A stretch of DNA of 64,000 nucleotides, from assembly GCA_014218235.1 (NCBI GenBank), contig CM024753.1:174258348-174322347 (forward strand), read 5' to 3'. This document shows, in pieces, positions 11,228-22,700 of this stretch. The translations under genes were made by a program, and so were the position numbers. Numbering within the stretch: position 1 is the first letter of the stretch; every line of letters begins with the position of its first letter. The notes beneath the pieces are model-generated. The model was not told the origin of the DNA. It ran no database searches and saw nothing but the letters and a program-made list of their open reading frames with translations. This DNA comes from Colocasia esculenta. Taxonomy: Eukaryota > Streptophyta > Magnoliopsida > Alismatales > Araceae.

Positions 11228-12183
11228 ATGACTACTGAACGTGCTCAAATGAGGGGCATGCAACAAACCATCCAAGAGCTGACTCGTGCATCATGCAAGC
11301 TACCCAAGGCGGGGGAAATCGTGCCGGTGCAGGTGATCTACATCGTAACTTCAAAAGTCTGAACCCGCCTAGGTTCAGTGGATCCACGGATCAGGATGAA
11401 GCAGAACACTGGCTAAAAGAAACAGAAAGGATTTTCTGTGTCATGCAATGCGCAGCGGGAGATAAGCTGCTGCTAGCCACTTTTCAACTGGAGAAGGACG
11501 CCCGCGCTTGGTGGGAGTCAGTGGAAGCAACTAGGGAGAATGGTCAATTCACCTGGACCGAATTCAAAGAAGCCTTCAACTCCAAGTACTTCTCCGAGCG
11601 TGTCCAAGAAAGGAAGTCTGCGGAATTCACTGCTTTGAAACAGAGGAACCTGACTGTGGCCGAATACGAAGCCCAATTCTCTAGACTGGCAAGGTATGCG
11701 GCACACCTGGTAGCTACTGAAAGAATGAAGGCTAAGCGCTTTCTCAACAGCCTTAAGCCACAATACATCACCCAACTAGCACCTCTCGACATCCAAACCT
11801 ATGCCGAGATAGTGAAGAAAGCTTAATTGCTGGAAGATGCTACGAACTTCACCGACCATATCAAAGGGAAGTTCGTAAAGAAGGAATTGACCTCGGGTCA
11901 ATCATCTGCTAGGCCAAACAATGGCAAGAAGCATCCCCTCATCCTCACAGAGGGTCCTAGTCAAGAAAGGAAACCTAAAGCGATAGTCTCATACACTCCA
12001 ATAAAAAGCAACTGCAAACACTACGACAAGCCGGGTCATACGACTGATGAATACTGGAGGAAGGTAGGCGCATGTCTGTGCTGTGGAAGTCACGAGCATC
12101 GCATTCTCGAGTGCCCGCTGCTGAAAGAGAATGAGAGGCGCCCTAATGTGCCTAAGAAACAGGGCCGACTGCAAGCCCTGCAT
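11228..12183 (+). pseudogene. gag: Gag of the Tekay element (capsid and zinc knuckles), broken
   Basis: The likely start is ATG 11228 (MTTERAQMRG), with a frameshift before 11293 into the frame containing LNPPRFSGSTDQDEAEHWL and the capsid helices up to 11826. An in-frame TAA at 11824 replaces an expected Gln codon, after which the frame continues. Two zinc knuckles follow. The second is intact, CX2CX4HX4C (CLCCGSHEHRILEC). In the first, two expected Cys are Tyr (CKHYDKPGHTTDEY), both explained by G-to-A change. Gag would build the particle and bind RNA; this copy cannot. Confidence 0.88.
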
Positions 12184-12439
12184 GATGAGGAACCTGCTAT
12201 GGACGGTGGCGTGGTAGACGGTACTCTACAAGTTTTCTCCTTATCAGCATTTGTCTTATTTGATACTGGAGCAACTCATTCCTTTATATCTCAAAAATTT
12301 GCTGATACCCTAACTGCAAAACTATATCCATGGGTTGTGAGTTCTCTGTCACAACGCCACTAGGAGAAAAGGAGAAATTGAACAAATACTTTCCATCTGC
12401 CGATGTAATGATCGGAGACCATAACTTAAAAGCGACCTG
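12184..12439 (+). pseudogene. pol: Aspartic protease region, Tekay element
   Basis: VLFDTGATHSFISQKFA carries the catalytic DTG (12262-12270). The frame ends at a stop at 12361, and the protein sense resumes in another frame from about 12440 (MEGYDVILGADWL), so one or more indels lie between. The protease would cleave the Gag-Pol polyprotein during particle maturation. Confidence 0.82.
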
Positions 12440-14083
12440 GTGTGTATGCCCATGGAAGGCTATGATGTAATCTTGGGAGCCGACTGGTTGTCCACTTATG
12501 GGGCAAGTGTCGACTGTAAGAAAGGGAAGGTTACCTTTAGTGACTTTCCTAAATTGGCATTCTGGGGGATTAGACATAAGAGATGGATGTCTCTAATCTC
12601 CGCCATAAAAGCTCATAACATGATAAGGAAGGGTTGTATTGCTTTCCTAGCAGCCGTAGTTGTGGAAAAGAAGGGTTCCAATATAGAAGACATCCACATA
12701 GTCCAGGATTACCCCGATGTGTTTCTTGAAGATCTGTCAGGGATTCCCCCAGAACGAGATGTCAAGTTCGCCATAGAGTTGATCCCTGGAGCTGCCCCGG
12801 TATCGCGTCAACCGTACCGGATGTCACCTGCCGAGCTCAAAGAGTTGAAGATGCAACTGATGGAGCTACTAGAAAAGGGATTCATCAGACCAAGTACTTC
12901 CCCATAGGGAGCATCCGTGTTGTTCGTCAAGAAGAAGGATGGATCTATGAGGCTCTGCATCGACTATTGACAACTCAATCAACTCACCATCAAGAACAAA
13001 TACCCACTGCCTAGGGTCGATGAACTATTCGACCAAATATCTGGAGCTCAATACTTCTCTAAGATCGATCTTCGATCTGGCTATCACCAAATGAGGATCA
13101 AGGATGACGATATCTTCAAAACGGCTTTCAAGAGTAGGTATGGACATTATGAATTCGTCATTATGACTTTTGGTCTAACCAATGCTCCTGCAGCCTTTAT
13201 GCAACTCATGAATAGCATATATCAGCCATACCTTGACAAGTTCGTTGTCGTCTTCATCGACGATATCCTCATTTACTCCAAGACCAAGGTAGAACATGAA
13301 GAGCACCTGAAGATAGCACTACAAGTCTTGCGAGACAACTAGCTGTACACAAAGCTTAGCAAGTGCGAATTCTGGCTCGAAGAAGTGTCCTTCTTGGGCC
13401 ATGTCATCTCAAAGGATGGCATTTCCGTGGATTCCTCCAAAGTCGAAGTTGTACTCAATTGGGAGAGACCAACCAACGTCACTGAAATCAGAAGTTTCTT
13501 GGGACTAGCTGGCTACTACAGGCAGTTCATCAAGGACTTCTCCAAGATCGCCGTTCCTCTCACGCGTCTGACACGAAAGGAGAATACCTACTCCTGGAGT
13601 AAAGAGTGTGAGAAAAGTTTCCAAACCCTCAAAGACTGTCTTACCTCAGCCCCTGTTCTCGCTCTGTCAATAGAAGGAGAAGGTTTCTCTGTCTACACCG
13701 ATGCCTCGGGAATTAGGCTAGGTTGTGTACTAATGCAAAAGGAGAAAGTCATCGCCTACTCTTCTCGACAACTGAAGACTCATGAAGTCAACTACCCCGT
13801 GCATGATCTTGAGTTGGCTGCCGTGATCTTTGCCCTGAAGATCTAAAGACACTACTTGTATGGAGAGAAATTCACTGTCTACTTAGACCATAAAAGTCTG
13901 AAGTACTTATTCTCTCAGAAAGAACTCAACATGAGACAGAGAAAATGGCTGGAATATTTGAAAGATTTTGACTTCAACATCCAATACCATCTAGGCAAGG
14001 GTAATGCCGTGGCTGATGCACTCAGTAGGAAGCCAAGGGCGCCTGTCTCAAGTCTAGTCCTTGGCGAGATGCAACTACTGGAA
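12440..14083 (+). pseudogene. pol: Reverse transcriptase and RNase H, Tekay element
   Basis: A single frame reads through the end of protease (GADWLSTYGAS), RT (YPLPRVDELFDQ, SKIDLRSGYHQM, FGLTNAPAAFM, the FIDDI catalytic box, GYYRQFIKDFS) and RNase H (YTDASG, DLELAAVIFAL, DHKSLKYL, ADALSRKP). It is interrupted at 12905 (TAG), 12968 (TGA), 13340 (TAG) and 13844 (TAA). Each stop sits where a Trp, Arg or Gln codon is expected and can be explained by C-to-T or G-to-A changes. There are no frameshifts in this stretch, so decay here was by point mutation. Confidence 0.92.
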
Positions 14084-15601
14084 TAATTTGCAAGGTTAGA
14101 CTTAAATATTGAACATAGAGATGACCGAGTCTTGATTTCCAATATCAAGATTCAATCCAACCTGTTGGGAGAGATCAAAGCCCAACAAGATAATGATCCG
14201 TTCTTAGTTCGCATCAAGGAAACTCTAGCCGAAAGGCCAGACTTTGCAATGACTGAAAACGGAAGGCTTGTCTTTCAAGGAAGGACATGTGTTCTCGACA
14301 ATGAAGAACTGAAGAGAAGATTAATGGAAGAAGCTCACAAGACAAAGTACACTATTCATCCAGGAGGTACCCAAATGTATCAAGACATGAAATGAACATT
14401 TTGGTGGCCGAACATGAAGAGAGAGGTAGCTGAACATGCCGCTCACTGCCTTACTTGCCAACAAGTAAAAGCGAAACACCTGCACCCTGCTGGTGTACTC
14501 AGACCGCTAGATATTCCGGAATGGAAATGGGAAACCATCGGCATGGACTTCATCATGGGTTTACCCAAGACTCGTGGTGGACTCGACGCCATATGGGTCA
14601 TTGTCGACTGACTAACCAAATCTGCCCACTTCCTAGACATAAAGAGTAAGTGGTCAGTGGAGGTACTAGCTGCCTTATATGTCAAGGAGATTGTAAGACT
14701 ACATGGCATTCCATCATCTATTGTCTCGGATCGAGATCCGAGATTCACATCTCATTTTTGGAAAGGACTGCAAGGTGCACTGGGTACTAAACACAACTTT
14801 AGTACCGCATTCCATCCACAAACTGATGGGCAAACTGAAAGGACCAACCAAATAGTGGAAGACATGTTGAGAGCTTGCACTATCGACTTCCAAGGATATT
14901 GGAACGAGCATCTATCCCTTATTGAGTTCGCCTACAACAACAGTTACCAAGCAAGTATCAAGATGGCACCGTTCGAAGCACTCTACGGAAGGAATTGTAG
15001 ATCTCCTGCATGCTGGAACGAGGTTGGAGAACAACAATGGCTAGGTCCAGACATGGTCCAACATACCACAAAGGACATACAAGTGATTAGAGACCGGCTT
15101 AAGACTGCTCAGTCTAGACAAAAGAGCTATGCCGACAAAAGAAGGCAAGATTTAGAATTTCAAGTTGGTGATCATGTGTTCTTAAAAGTGTCACCTACAC
15201 GTGGCATCCAAAGATTTGGAGTGAAAGGAAAGCTCAGCCCTAGATTCATTGGTCCTTTTGAAGTACTCGAAAGGATTGGTGAGGTTGCATACCGACTAGC
15301 ATTGCCACCGGATCTGGCATGTGTACACAATGTGTTCCATGTCTCCATGCTCAGGAAATATGTCTATGACCCTACCCACATCATTCGCCATGAGAAGTTG
15401 GTGTTAAACAAAGATGTGTCACACAAAGAAAAGCCAATCAAGATACTGGAATGGAAGGTGCAACAGCTCAGGAACCTTCCTATCCACGTGGTTAAAGTCT
15501 TATGGAATGACCGGGGTGTGGAAGAAGCCACATGGGAACCGGAAGGAGTCATCAGACGGAACTACTCTAATCTTTTCGGTAAGACATTCTCTCCTATATG
15601 A
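14084..15601 (+). pseudogene. pol: Integrase and chromodomain, Tekay element
   Basis: This is the same frame as the RT, with stops at 14084 (TAA), 14393 (TGA) and 14609 (TGA). The zinc-binding HHCC region spans IHPGGTQMYQD to HCLTCQQVK. The catalytic triad is visible as GMDFIMGLP, VSDRDPRFTS and GQTERTNQ. After the GPFEVLERIGEVAYRLALP segment, a chromodomain-like tail (ILEWKVQQLRN, VLWNDRGVEEATWEPE) occupies about 15435-15570. In chromoviruses this domain is thought to direct insertion to heterochromatin. The final open stretch, 14657-15601, is 314 codons and uninterrupted. Confidence 0.92.
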
Positions 15602-15630
15602 TCATATGAATTTGGGGACCAAATTCTTTT

Positions 15631-15643
15631 AAGAGGGGGAGGA
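15631..15643 (+). promoter_or_regulatory. Polypurine tract
   Basis: AAGAGGGGGAGGA ends exactly at the 3' LTR start (TGTAGC at 15644). It is the plus-strand cDNA primer site. Confidence 0.92.
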
Positions 15644-18600
15644 TGTAGCAACCTGGATTTCTCTGAAAAAAAAATCTAAATAATATTAAAAATTTTGGAT
15701 AATTGGAGAATCAAATAAAAGAAAACTAATTAATTAGAAAATCAAAGAAAAGAGAATTAAATAAAACCCATCAAATGAAAATAAGTAATGGGCTTTATTA
15801 AATGGACCCATTAGAAATTTGTGGGCCAAGAATGAGATTTATAAAAAGAGAATAATGGGAAAATACCCTAAATTCGCAACCTAATTATTACCTAATTAGA
15901 AAAGGGGAAATTCAATACATTAAATAAGCAAATAGAGTTAGATTTGGAATCCTAAACCTACCCTAATTGATTGGCCATGAATTTCGCTCTCTTCCCAACC
16001 CAAACACGAAGTGGAATGCTTAGAAGGAAGGTAGGAAATAGGAAAACTTAGAATTTAATAGGAATTAGACTTAAACTAGGAAAGGGAATGAGGAGAAGCT
16101 TAAATGCTTCTCTTAAACTCTCATGGCCGGCCCTAGCTCGTGCCAAGAGGTTGCTGGACCAGGAGGAGAGGCCAAGAAGAGGAGATCTCGTGGGAGAAAG
16201 GAGTTCTCAAGCCCTCAACCCAAGTTCTTCAAGTCTTAACCCTATAAGAGGAAAACGATCAAAGGTAGACATTCTCACAAGCATAAACTATAAAATTTTA
16301 ATTGTAGGTTCTTCCCATCATCATGAGGAATACCTCGAGTTTCATGATTTATCATCGAGTCAATATTTCATTCTTGATTTTTGAAGTTCTGCACTTATCT
16401 TGACCCCAAACCCTTTTATTAAATCTTGTTCTCCTTCTACACTTAATCTCATGCCACGAAATTTTTACTGGATGATCTGATGCATGTTAGCTTTCTTTTG
16501 CCCCTGGAAGCCCTAATTTTCATCTACTCTAGTGGGTGAATTAATTCTTTTCTCTCACTGATCACTGTTCCATGATCTTCTTGTTCAACTTAACTGAAGC
16601 ATGTCGAAACCTTTATAGTTTTCAAATTCCTATTTACTGTATGTACCTGGCCTGTCTAGAGTCGTTTAGTTGTGGTTTCGCAATTTTTCATGCACTGTGC
16701 AATTTGTTCTCAATTTCTAAAGCCTCCTGTGTCAATTAGTTTAAGTTTGGCCCGCAATCCAAGGTCCTATCTAATCCCTATCGTACCCGGGCACAGACCA
16801 CCAAAATGCGACGGCCCGATAGGCCGCATTCTGAGGTCTAGTTACAACAGTCTTGTAGTGCATTCTGAACGGTCTGTCGCGTTCCTTACAGGTCTCTATC
16901 ACATTCTCAGTGCCTGATCAGCCAAGCCTGTCGCGATCCTTACAAGGTACTGTCACATTCCGTTCCGACCCCGTCACGATCCTTACAAGTGTCTGTCGCG
17001 ATCATAGGATTTTTGCAAAAAAACTTGATTTGCAATGCTCTAATTGCCTAGTGTGCTTATACCCTTTAATCTCAGTTATACCCCAGTAAATGCACTTAAT
17101 ATAAATTAACTTTTATATGTGATTCAAAATACATACACACGAAAAATTTCCATCTATGATTTCATGTCACATGCACACACTCGAACCATCCAAATGTGGC
17201 TTAATTAGCATGAACATGTGACATAATCTATCTGGTAATTTATGCAATTAAATTGCCTTAATTATAAATGAACTTGTCCTCAATTTTTAAGTTATTTTGA
17301 AACACCGATCTCGACGCTCCACTGTTCTAGAACTCCTCTAGAACGTCGAGCACTTGTTTCTATATATACACACTCTCTTGACTTGGATGAACTCTCCGTC
17401 GGATATTCCTTCTTCCGGACTAGTGAGTCTTTGTTCAAGGCCTCCGTAAGTCTCCTCTGTCCATGGATTCCCACATGGTCGACGAGCCGGTTGTACCCTA
17501 ACACCTATGTTACCCCTTTTAGGGATCAATAAGTTCCAAACGGCTATTAGAAGCTCGCTCTTATCTTGAGTCACGCCGTACCTCTGGACATGCGCTTAAC
17601 TTGGTCAGTGGTAGGGTCGTGAATTCCACCTGACTGCCAACACCGAGTGCGCGTGTTGTGTAACTGTTACTATCGCTTATTTACTCGACGTGTTACGTGC
17701 AATGTTCACTAGCTCTCGTCTATACTCTACTCGCTTGTTTACCACAGGGTAACACGTACAAAGATGCATATGTAACCTGTGTTACGTGTTACGTGTTTAT
17801 TCACATTCACCCTACTATTTCATCTATTCATCTAGTGCTCTGATCTATTTCTTGGTACTCTATATTGGCCATTGACTGATTGTCCAAAGATAAACAATAT
17901 AACCAATGCCAGCGCAATGGGGCCCGATCTGGTCCTGGGGAGAGCGCCCGAAAGTGCCATTTGCCCATGGGAGTTAAATGATCAGGATGTCGGCATTACA
18001 TCCAAGTGCCATACTATCTAGATTAATCTAATGACAATCAAAAGTGCTATATTCTCTCGTTGTCTGTTGACAACAAAGTGCTATGCTATACTCGTTGTGC
18101 TATTGCTATACTTTGTCCTATTTGTGCTATGGCCATCTTGCTATTTTGTGCTATACTCGACTCTCATGCTATATTTGGAAACCTGTGCTATTTCGTTCAC
18201 GTGCAATCCTACTATCGTTTACCTGACTCTCTTACTCTATCGTTAGTTACTCTGCCTTTAATGCATTAACTATTTAAAGCCTACTTGACTATTGAGATTT
18301 AAGTCCTACTGGGCGTTATCACTCACCCTATGTTATTTGTCGTTGTGTTCTCAGGTGAGACTAAGGATGAACCGTACACTCAAGAGGACGGGAACGACCT
18401 GGAGTGATGTCATGAGTACCCTAGAGTCCTATTACTATGTTTAGAGTTGTAGTAGTTAGGTTTGAAGTTTAGTCTTTGCTTTATTTCAATGTAATTAGGC
18501 CCTATAGAATGTCTATGATATTAGTGGTTGTAACTAGACATTGGAAAAGTTATTAATGAGAACAATTTTCTTTAGTATTAATCCTTGTGTAATGGTTTGT

Positions 18601-18672
18601 TGTCTAGTACTTGCCTGTACCTGTTTACTTATAACTGCCTCGCGTTCCGATATTCCGAGTCGGGGTGTGACA
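15644..18672 (+). repeat. 3' LTR of the Tekay element (3029 bp)
   Basis: It is homologous over its full length to 8064-11024. It is longer mainly because of about 60 extra bases at 17736-17797, rich in ACGTGTTACGTG. It ends GGGGTGTGACA. Many differences from the 5' LTR fall at CG dinucleotides (for example GTCGCATTC against GTCACATTC). Confidence 0.94.
17461..17478 (+). promoter_or_regulatory. GATTCCCA-loop hairpin in the 3' LTR (intact stem)
   Basis: CCATG-GATTCCCA-CATGG has a perfect 5-bp stem. Compared with the Tat copies (CCGTG/CACGG), the third stem pair is changed on both sides, G-C to A-T. Flanks CGTAAGTCTCC and GAGCCGGTTGTACC are shared with 43736. Confidence 0.62.
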
Positions 18673-18677
18673 AGCGC
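18673..18677. repeat. Target-site duplication AGCGC (right)
   Basis: It matches 8059-8063 exactly and directly follows the 3' LTR end. Confidence 0.92.
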
Positions 18678-19096
18678 GCCTTGTAGGGTCGCGGGCTGCG
18701 TAGTCGCGGGTCGCACGCCCTCGCGCATGGCCGCGGTGCGCGTCTGCTCGCCAGCCTGCTTGGTCGCCCGGACCACAGCCTGTCGCCAGGTCACCGATGC
18801 CTAGGTCGCGGTCCTCGCCGCGAACGTCACTGCGCATGCCAGGGAGGCCATGGATCGCACGGTGTACAAGGCGATCGTCCGCGTTGCTTGCAGACACGCC
18901 AGCGTGGCCTGCATGGCCGCCGTCCATGTGGCCTATAGGCGTGCGAACCGCACTTCCGCGTCGTTCGCATGAAGTGCCTCCGCCATGCCCGTGAACCTCC
19001 TGCTGTGCAGTCCCGCATGCAGCGTCGTCTGTACGAATGTAGACTGCCTCGTGTTAGAGCATGGCGAAGGAACATCGTTGAGAGAGGAACGTGATT
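18678..19096 (-). other. GC-rich retroelement-like block, right part
   Basis: This continues the GC-rich sequence of 7258-8063. If the Tekay element and one AGCGC copy are removed, the plus frame starting at 7279 runs on without interruption (ITAPSSA then PCRVAGCVV) to a stop at 18804, about 303 codons, which confirms the junction. The minus strand is also open (18927-18625, 19207-18827). The translations are low-complexity and I recognise no function. The right end abuts a minus-strand primer-binding site, so transcription probably ran leftwards. Confidence 0.4.
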
Positions 19097-19108
19097 GCTC
19101 TGATACCA
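19097..19108 (-). promoter_or_regulatory. Primer-binding site, initiator tRNA-Met, minus strand
   Basis: The plus strand reads GCTCTGATACCA, the complement of the standard site. It lies one base from the start of the LTR at 19110. It shows that a minus-strand LTR element begins here. Confidence 0.8.
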
Positions 19109-19109
19109 A

Positions 19110-19470
19110 TGTTCGATCTTGATCGGAGTGTTTACCTCATTGTTGCGGAATCTTGTAGGATCTAGAAGAAGGCTACAAGAGTCTTCTCTGTTGTTTCCTC
19201 GCTCCAAACATCTTCGGGATTCGGTGGTGATGTCCAGTGTGAGAAGTCTTGCACAAGGGTGAGAGAGAGAGAGATAGAAACTTGCGCAGGGTCCTATCCA
19301 AGAGAGAGAGCTTTCTCACTTTTGCATGCGCATGGGAGAGAGTGGAGAAGAGTCCTACTTGCATGGGAGACAACCGCACTGGCAGTTTGTCTCCTTCCCA
19401 AAGGTTGCCCTGGCAACCTTTACATGCCCACGCTGGGCACCCAACCGATGGCAGTTGCCATCGGTTAACA
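19110..19470 (-). repeat. Short LTR of the minus-strand element (about 361 bp)
   Basis: On the minus strand it runs from TGTTAACCGATGG (19470) to GATCGAACA (19110), with TG/CA ends of the TGTT...AACA type common in copia elements. The outer edge is chosen from the TG/CA ending and is not confirmed by a second copy or a target duplication. It contains three close palindromes between 19401 and 19466, and a GA-rich stretch at 19259-19275. Confidence 0.55.
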
Positions 19471-19499
19471 GGTTGTGCCAAGGAAAAAAGTCTAATTAG

Positions 19500-19727
19500 A
19501 GTAGACTAGTGTTGGAGAAATATTGCAAAAGAAGTATTTTGGACCAAGCTTTCAAAATGGTACCAAATCTGATTTTTGGAAAGGGTTGTATCTGAATATA
19601 AGCAACACAAGCATTGCATAGGGTGGATTCTAGGAAACGGAGAGGAAATTAGCATCCTACATGATAACTGGGTCTAGGGCAGGAGCTTGTCAGAACTACC
19701 TTTGGAGTTCAATGTTGAGAAGCTTGC
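19500..19727 (+). pseudogene. LINE ORF2 remnant, left part (region after the RT)
   Basis: The frame containing GWILGNGEEISILHDNWV and then SLSELPLEFNVEKLA matches the conserved stretch following the RT of plant L1-type LINEs (typically WxIGNGxxxxxWxDxW). One TAG lies inside it after HDNWV. The frame joins seamlessly with the right part at 23799 (EKLA then QVGNVAYLING) once the solo LTR and one target duplication are removed. The 5' portion with the RT itself is missing here. Confidence 0.75.
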
Positions 19728-22700
19728 TGTAATGGCCCCGAAGCCTGGACCCTTGGCTCCCACTAAGGATCCGACCATCAGCACCACCACCCACGGGCTC
19801 GAAGACTCAGAAGGGTTAACAGATTGGTCCAACAAGATATGTAATAGAGACAAGTAACAATAAAACACACTAAAATGTACCAACAAGTGAAGGAAAGAGT
19901 CCAACACAACGTACAAGTCTAGTATAGACCCAAAGTAGTAAAGTACAAGTGCAGAAAGTAAAGGGGATAACAGGTCCCTTAGGGTCATACCCCGAGGGGT
20001 CATACCCCGAGGGTGAAGTACACAACTAACAGGGAACACTGCTCACGGAAGACGCCATCTACTACGGCCCCGTCTCCTCAGCCCGCCTCGGAGGGTGCTA
20101 CTGTGAAGTCTCACCTGAAAAGGAGGGAATGAGCTTCACGAAGAAGCCCAGTAGGGACTACCAATCTCCTACTAGTTCTAACAACAGAATAGATCTATAT
20201 GTTCAATAATTAAATAAAACAACAAATCTATCCTACTAACAGAGTAACGTGCGGAAGCGTAAGGAAACTACACAGACTACAGTCTAAGCTAAAAGTCAGG
20301 ACCAGAAAACCCGTGTAAAATACGGAACTAGGAAGACCCTAAGGATGCAACCATAGATAGTAACAACTGCTTGGACAAAGACACTAGCTACAGAAACACT
20401 ACACTAGTCAACCGGTCAGGTGCGTCACGTGCCTTACCCTTAACCGACAGTCCATGTCTAGCACCTCCCGTCGGAGTGAGATGCGGAACTATGTAACCAC
20501 AACTGCCATAGTCTGGCCAGACTACGTCCCATGCTTGGCCCCTCTAAATGCTTTCGAAACCACGTAGAGTGAGGCAGTAAGAAGAAGGACTAGCTGATCT
20601 GCGCTGGAAGAGCACCAAACCACCTCGGCATCCCAAACTCAGCTAAGAGAGCTCTATAAATGACTCTACGTCGTTGTCCCCACCATTTTCCCCTCTGCTA
20701 CCAGAGTCCACGACTCGAGCTCGCCTACCGCCCAGAGAACTCCCTCTAACAGGCGCACGGGGACCGGGGGTCTAGGTAACGGTAATAATTTGTCTCGTGG
20801 ACAAACCCCTCAAGTGCCTAGCACCGAGCGAAAGACTAGGGTAGCACTGCACTAGGAACATCACAGGTGCCAAGAAAATATAGTCGCAGTGAAAACAAAA
20901 ATTCTAAATAGTTCGACAGTCCCTCTCTGTCAGAGAGGTGATGCAGTGGTCTGTTGCGACAAGAACGTGACGATCCTGCATGTCACGACCCAAAACTAGA
21001 AGGCGACTCCTACCCCCGTCATGATAGCAACGCGGCGGGGGAAGCCGTCGCCACAACACCGAGCCTTATGAACGCGACGTATATTCCCGTCGCGACAATA
21101 AAAGCGACAGAAACTGAAGACGCATTCATAAGCACCCAGAACTTCTGAATGTCACACACATACCCATCGCGGTTAAGAACGCGACGGGTGCTGAGGGTGC
21201 TTTCACAAGAGAACGCGACAGGGCGATACGTCGCGACCACAGCCGAGGCCCTCCCAAGGCCTCCAACAACGCCCTAAAACCACACTAATGGTGTGTACAA
21301 GGGGAGGGGAGCATGGCAAACGATGAAACCACATTCCATAGGCACAATCCACCCTAATCACACCCATGCATGGCAAGGTAGAGGATCTAAACTTAAATAA
21401 CTCACATGCAAACATGGAACCCTCAATCACCATACCCCATTCCAAGCACAAAACAAGCATCATCAAAGCCATCCAAGCATTCCACAAGAAACATAGCATG
21501 CATGCATAACCTAGCATGGCTTCTAGGCTTGGAGAAGGGGGTTTGGAGACCCTAGCATGGTAGAACTAGGGGGAAGGTTGAGGAGTCCCTACCTCAAAAT
21601 GAAAATCCACCCCAATGGGGCCTTCTCGTAGGCATGCAACCCTCCTCCTCGCTCCAGTCCCCACAGAGACGGCGTCCACGAGCCACGAACGTCCTTCACA
21701 AGCCGAGGGAGAGGATCACCATAGGAAGGATGCCATAGAGAAGAAGAGAGTTGAGAAGGAAGATCTCAAACCAAAGTTTAACGCCAACACAAACACAAAC
21801 CTTCACTATGTAAGGTTTCGTATAGAGCACAGCGGAAACGCGAATCCCACAGGTAGATATCGTTGCCGGCGGTCGGATCGAACAAAACGTGAACCCGCGC
21901 ACAGAGAGATCTCATCTTTACCTTTGCGGGGTTGCGAAACTCCCAAATCGGGGAGGAGGTGGCGCAGAAGGCGCCGGTGCTTCAAGCCGTTCAAGTGTCC
22001 GGCCTCTAGTCGTATCCACGCGAGCTTCGGACGCAGACGGGATCTCCTCGTTCTCCACGCGTCTCCCAGATCTCAGCTCCACCATGTGCCAGAGAGAGGA
22101 GAGAGAGGGTGGGGGCGTCCCTGGGAGAGAGAGAGGAGGGGGGCGGCCAGGGTTAAGCCAGGAGCTTGGCCCAGGGTTTAACTCTCAGCGTATATTTATA
22201 GACACCGCGGTTTTTCACAAAAACTCAGTCATTGTCTATAAAGAACACCTTGCCCAGTCTGCTCGGAACTTTTATGCATGTGACCCTCTAGGCCCAACTG
22301 CTAGTCCAGTTTTCAGCCCATTAAGCTCAATAACTCTTTATTGACTTATGGTAATTAATTAACATCTCATATTAATTAATCACACAATCAATTATCGTCT
22401 CACGATAATTGACCGGGCTTCTAATCAAGTTGGGTGCCAATCAACACCACTTGATCCTGGAAAGCATTGGGGTTCAGCAACCCATTCAAGGAACCTTTTG
22501 TATCATCAGTTACCACGTGACTATAATCCTTCGCTCGTACAATGCTCCCGAGTGCACTTAGGGTATGGTCAACTGTCAAACCCTAATGTGTGTACTCACT
22601 TGGTTTAGATGCCGCATAACTATATCAGAAAACTCCTTTTCTGATAAGTAGTCTTGCCCTGGCCAGGGACTATCAGGCATCCTTTCGTAAATCACTCTCC

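Larger units (their letters stand above)
8064..18672 (+). mobile_element. Complete Ty3/gypsy Tekay (Del) chromovirus element
   Basis: The element has two LTRs (8064-11024 and 15644-18672), both beginning TGTAGCAACCTGG and ending GTGACA/CGTGACA. An initiator-Met primer site lies 6 nt after the 5' LTR, a polypurine tract touches the 3' LTR, and a perfect 5-bp target duplication flanks it. The order gag, protease, RT, RNase H, integrase, chromodomain defines a chromovirus; the long LTRs and C-terminal chromodomain suggest Tekay. In the first ~130 LTR bases I count about six differences between the copies, so insertion is not recent. Coding is dead: gag-pol contains a frameshift near the start, another in the protease region and at least eight in-frame stops. 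Confidence 0.95.
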
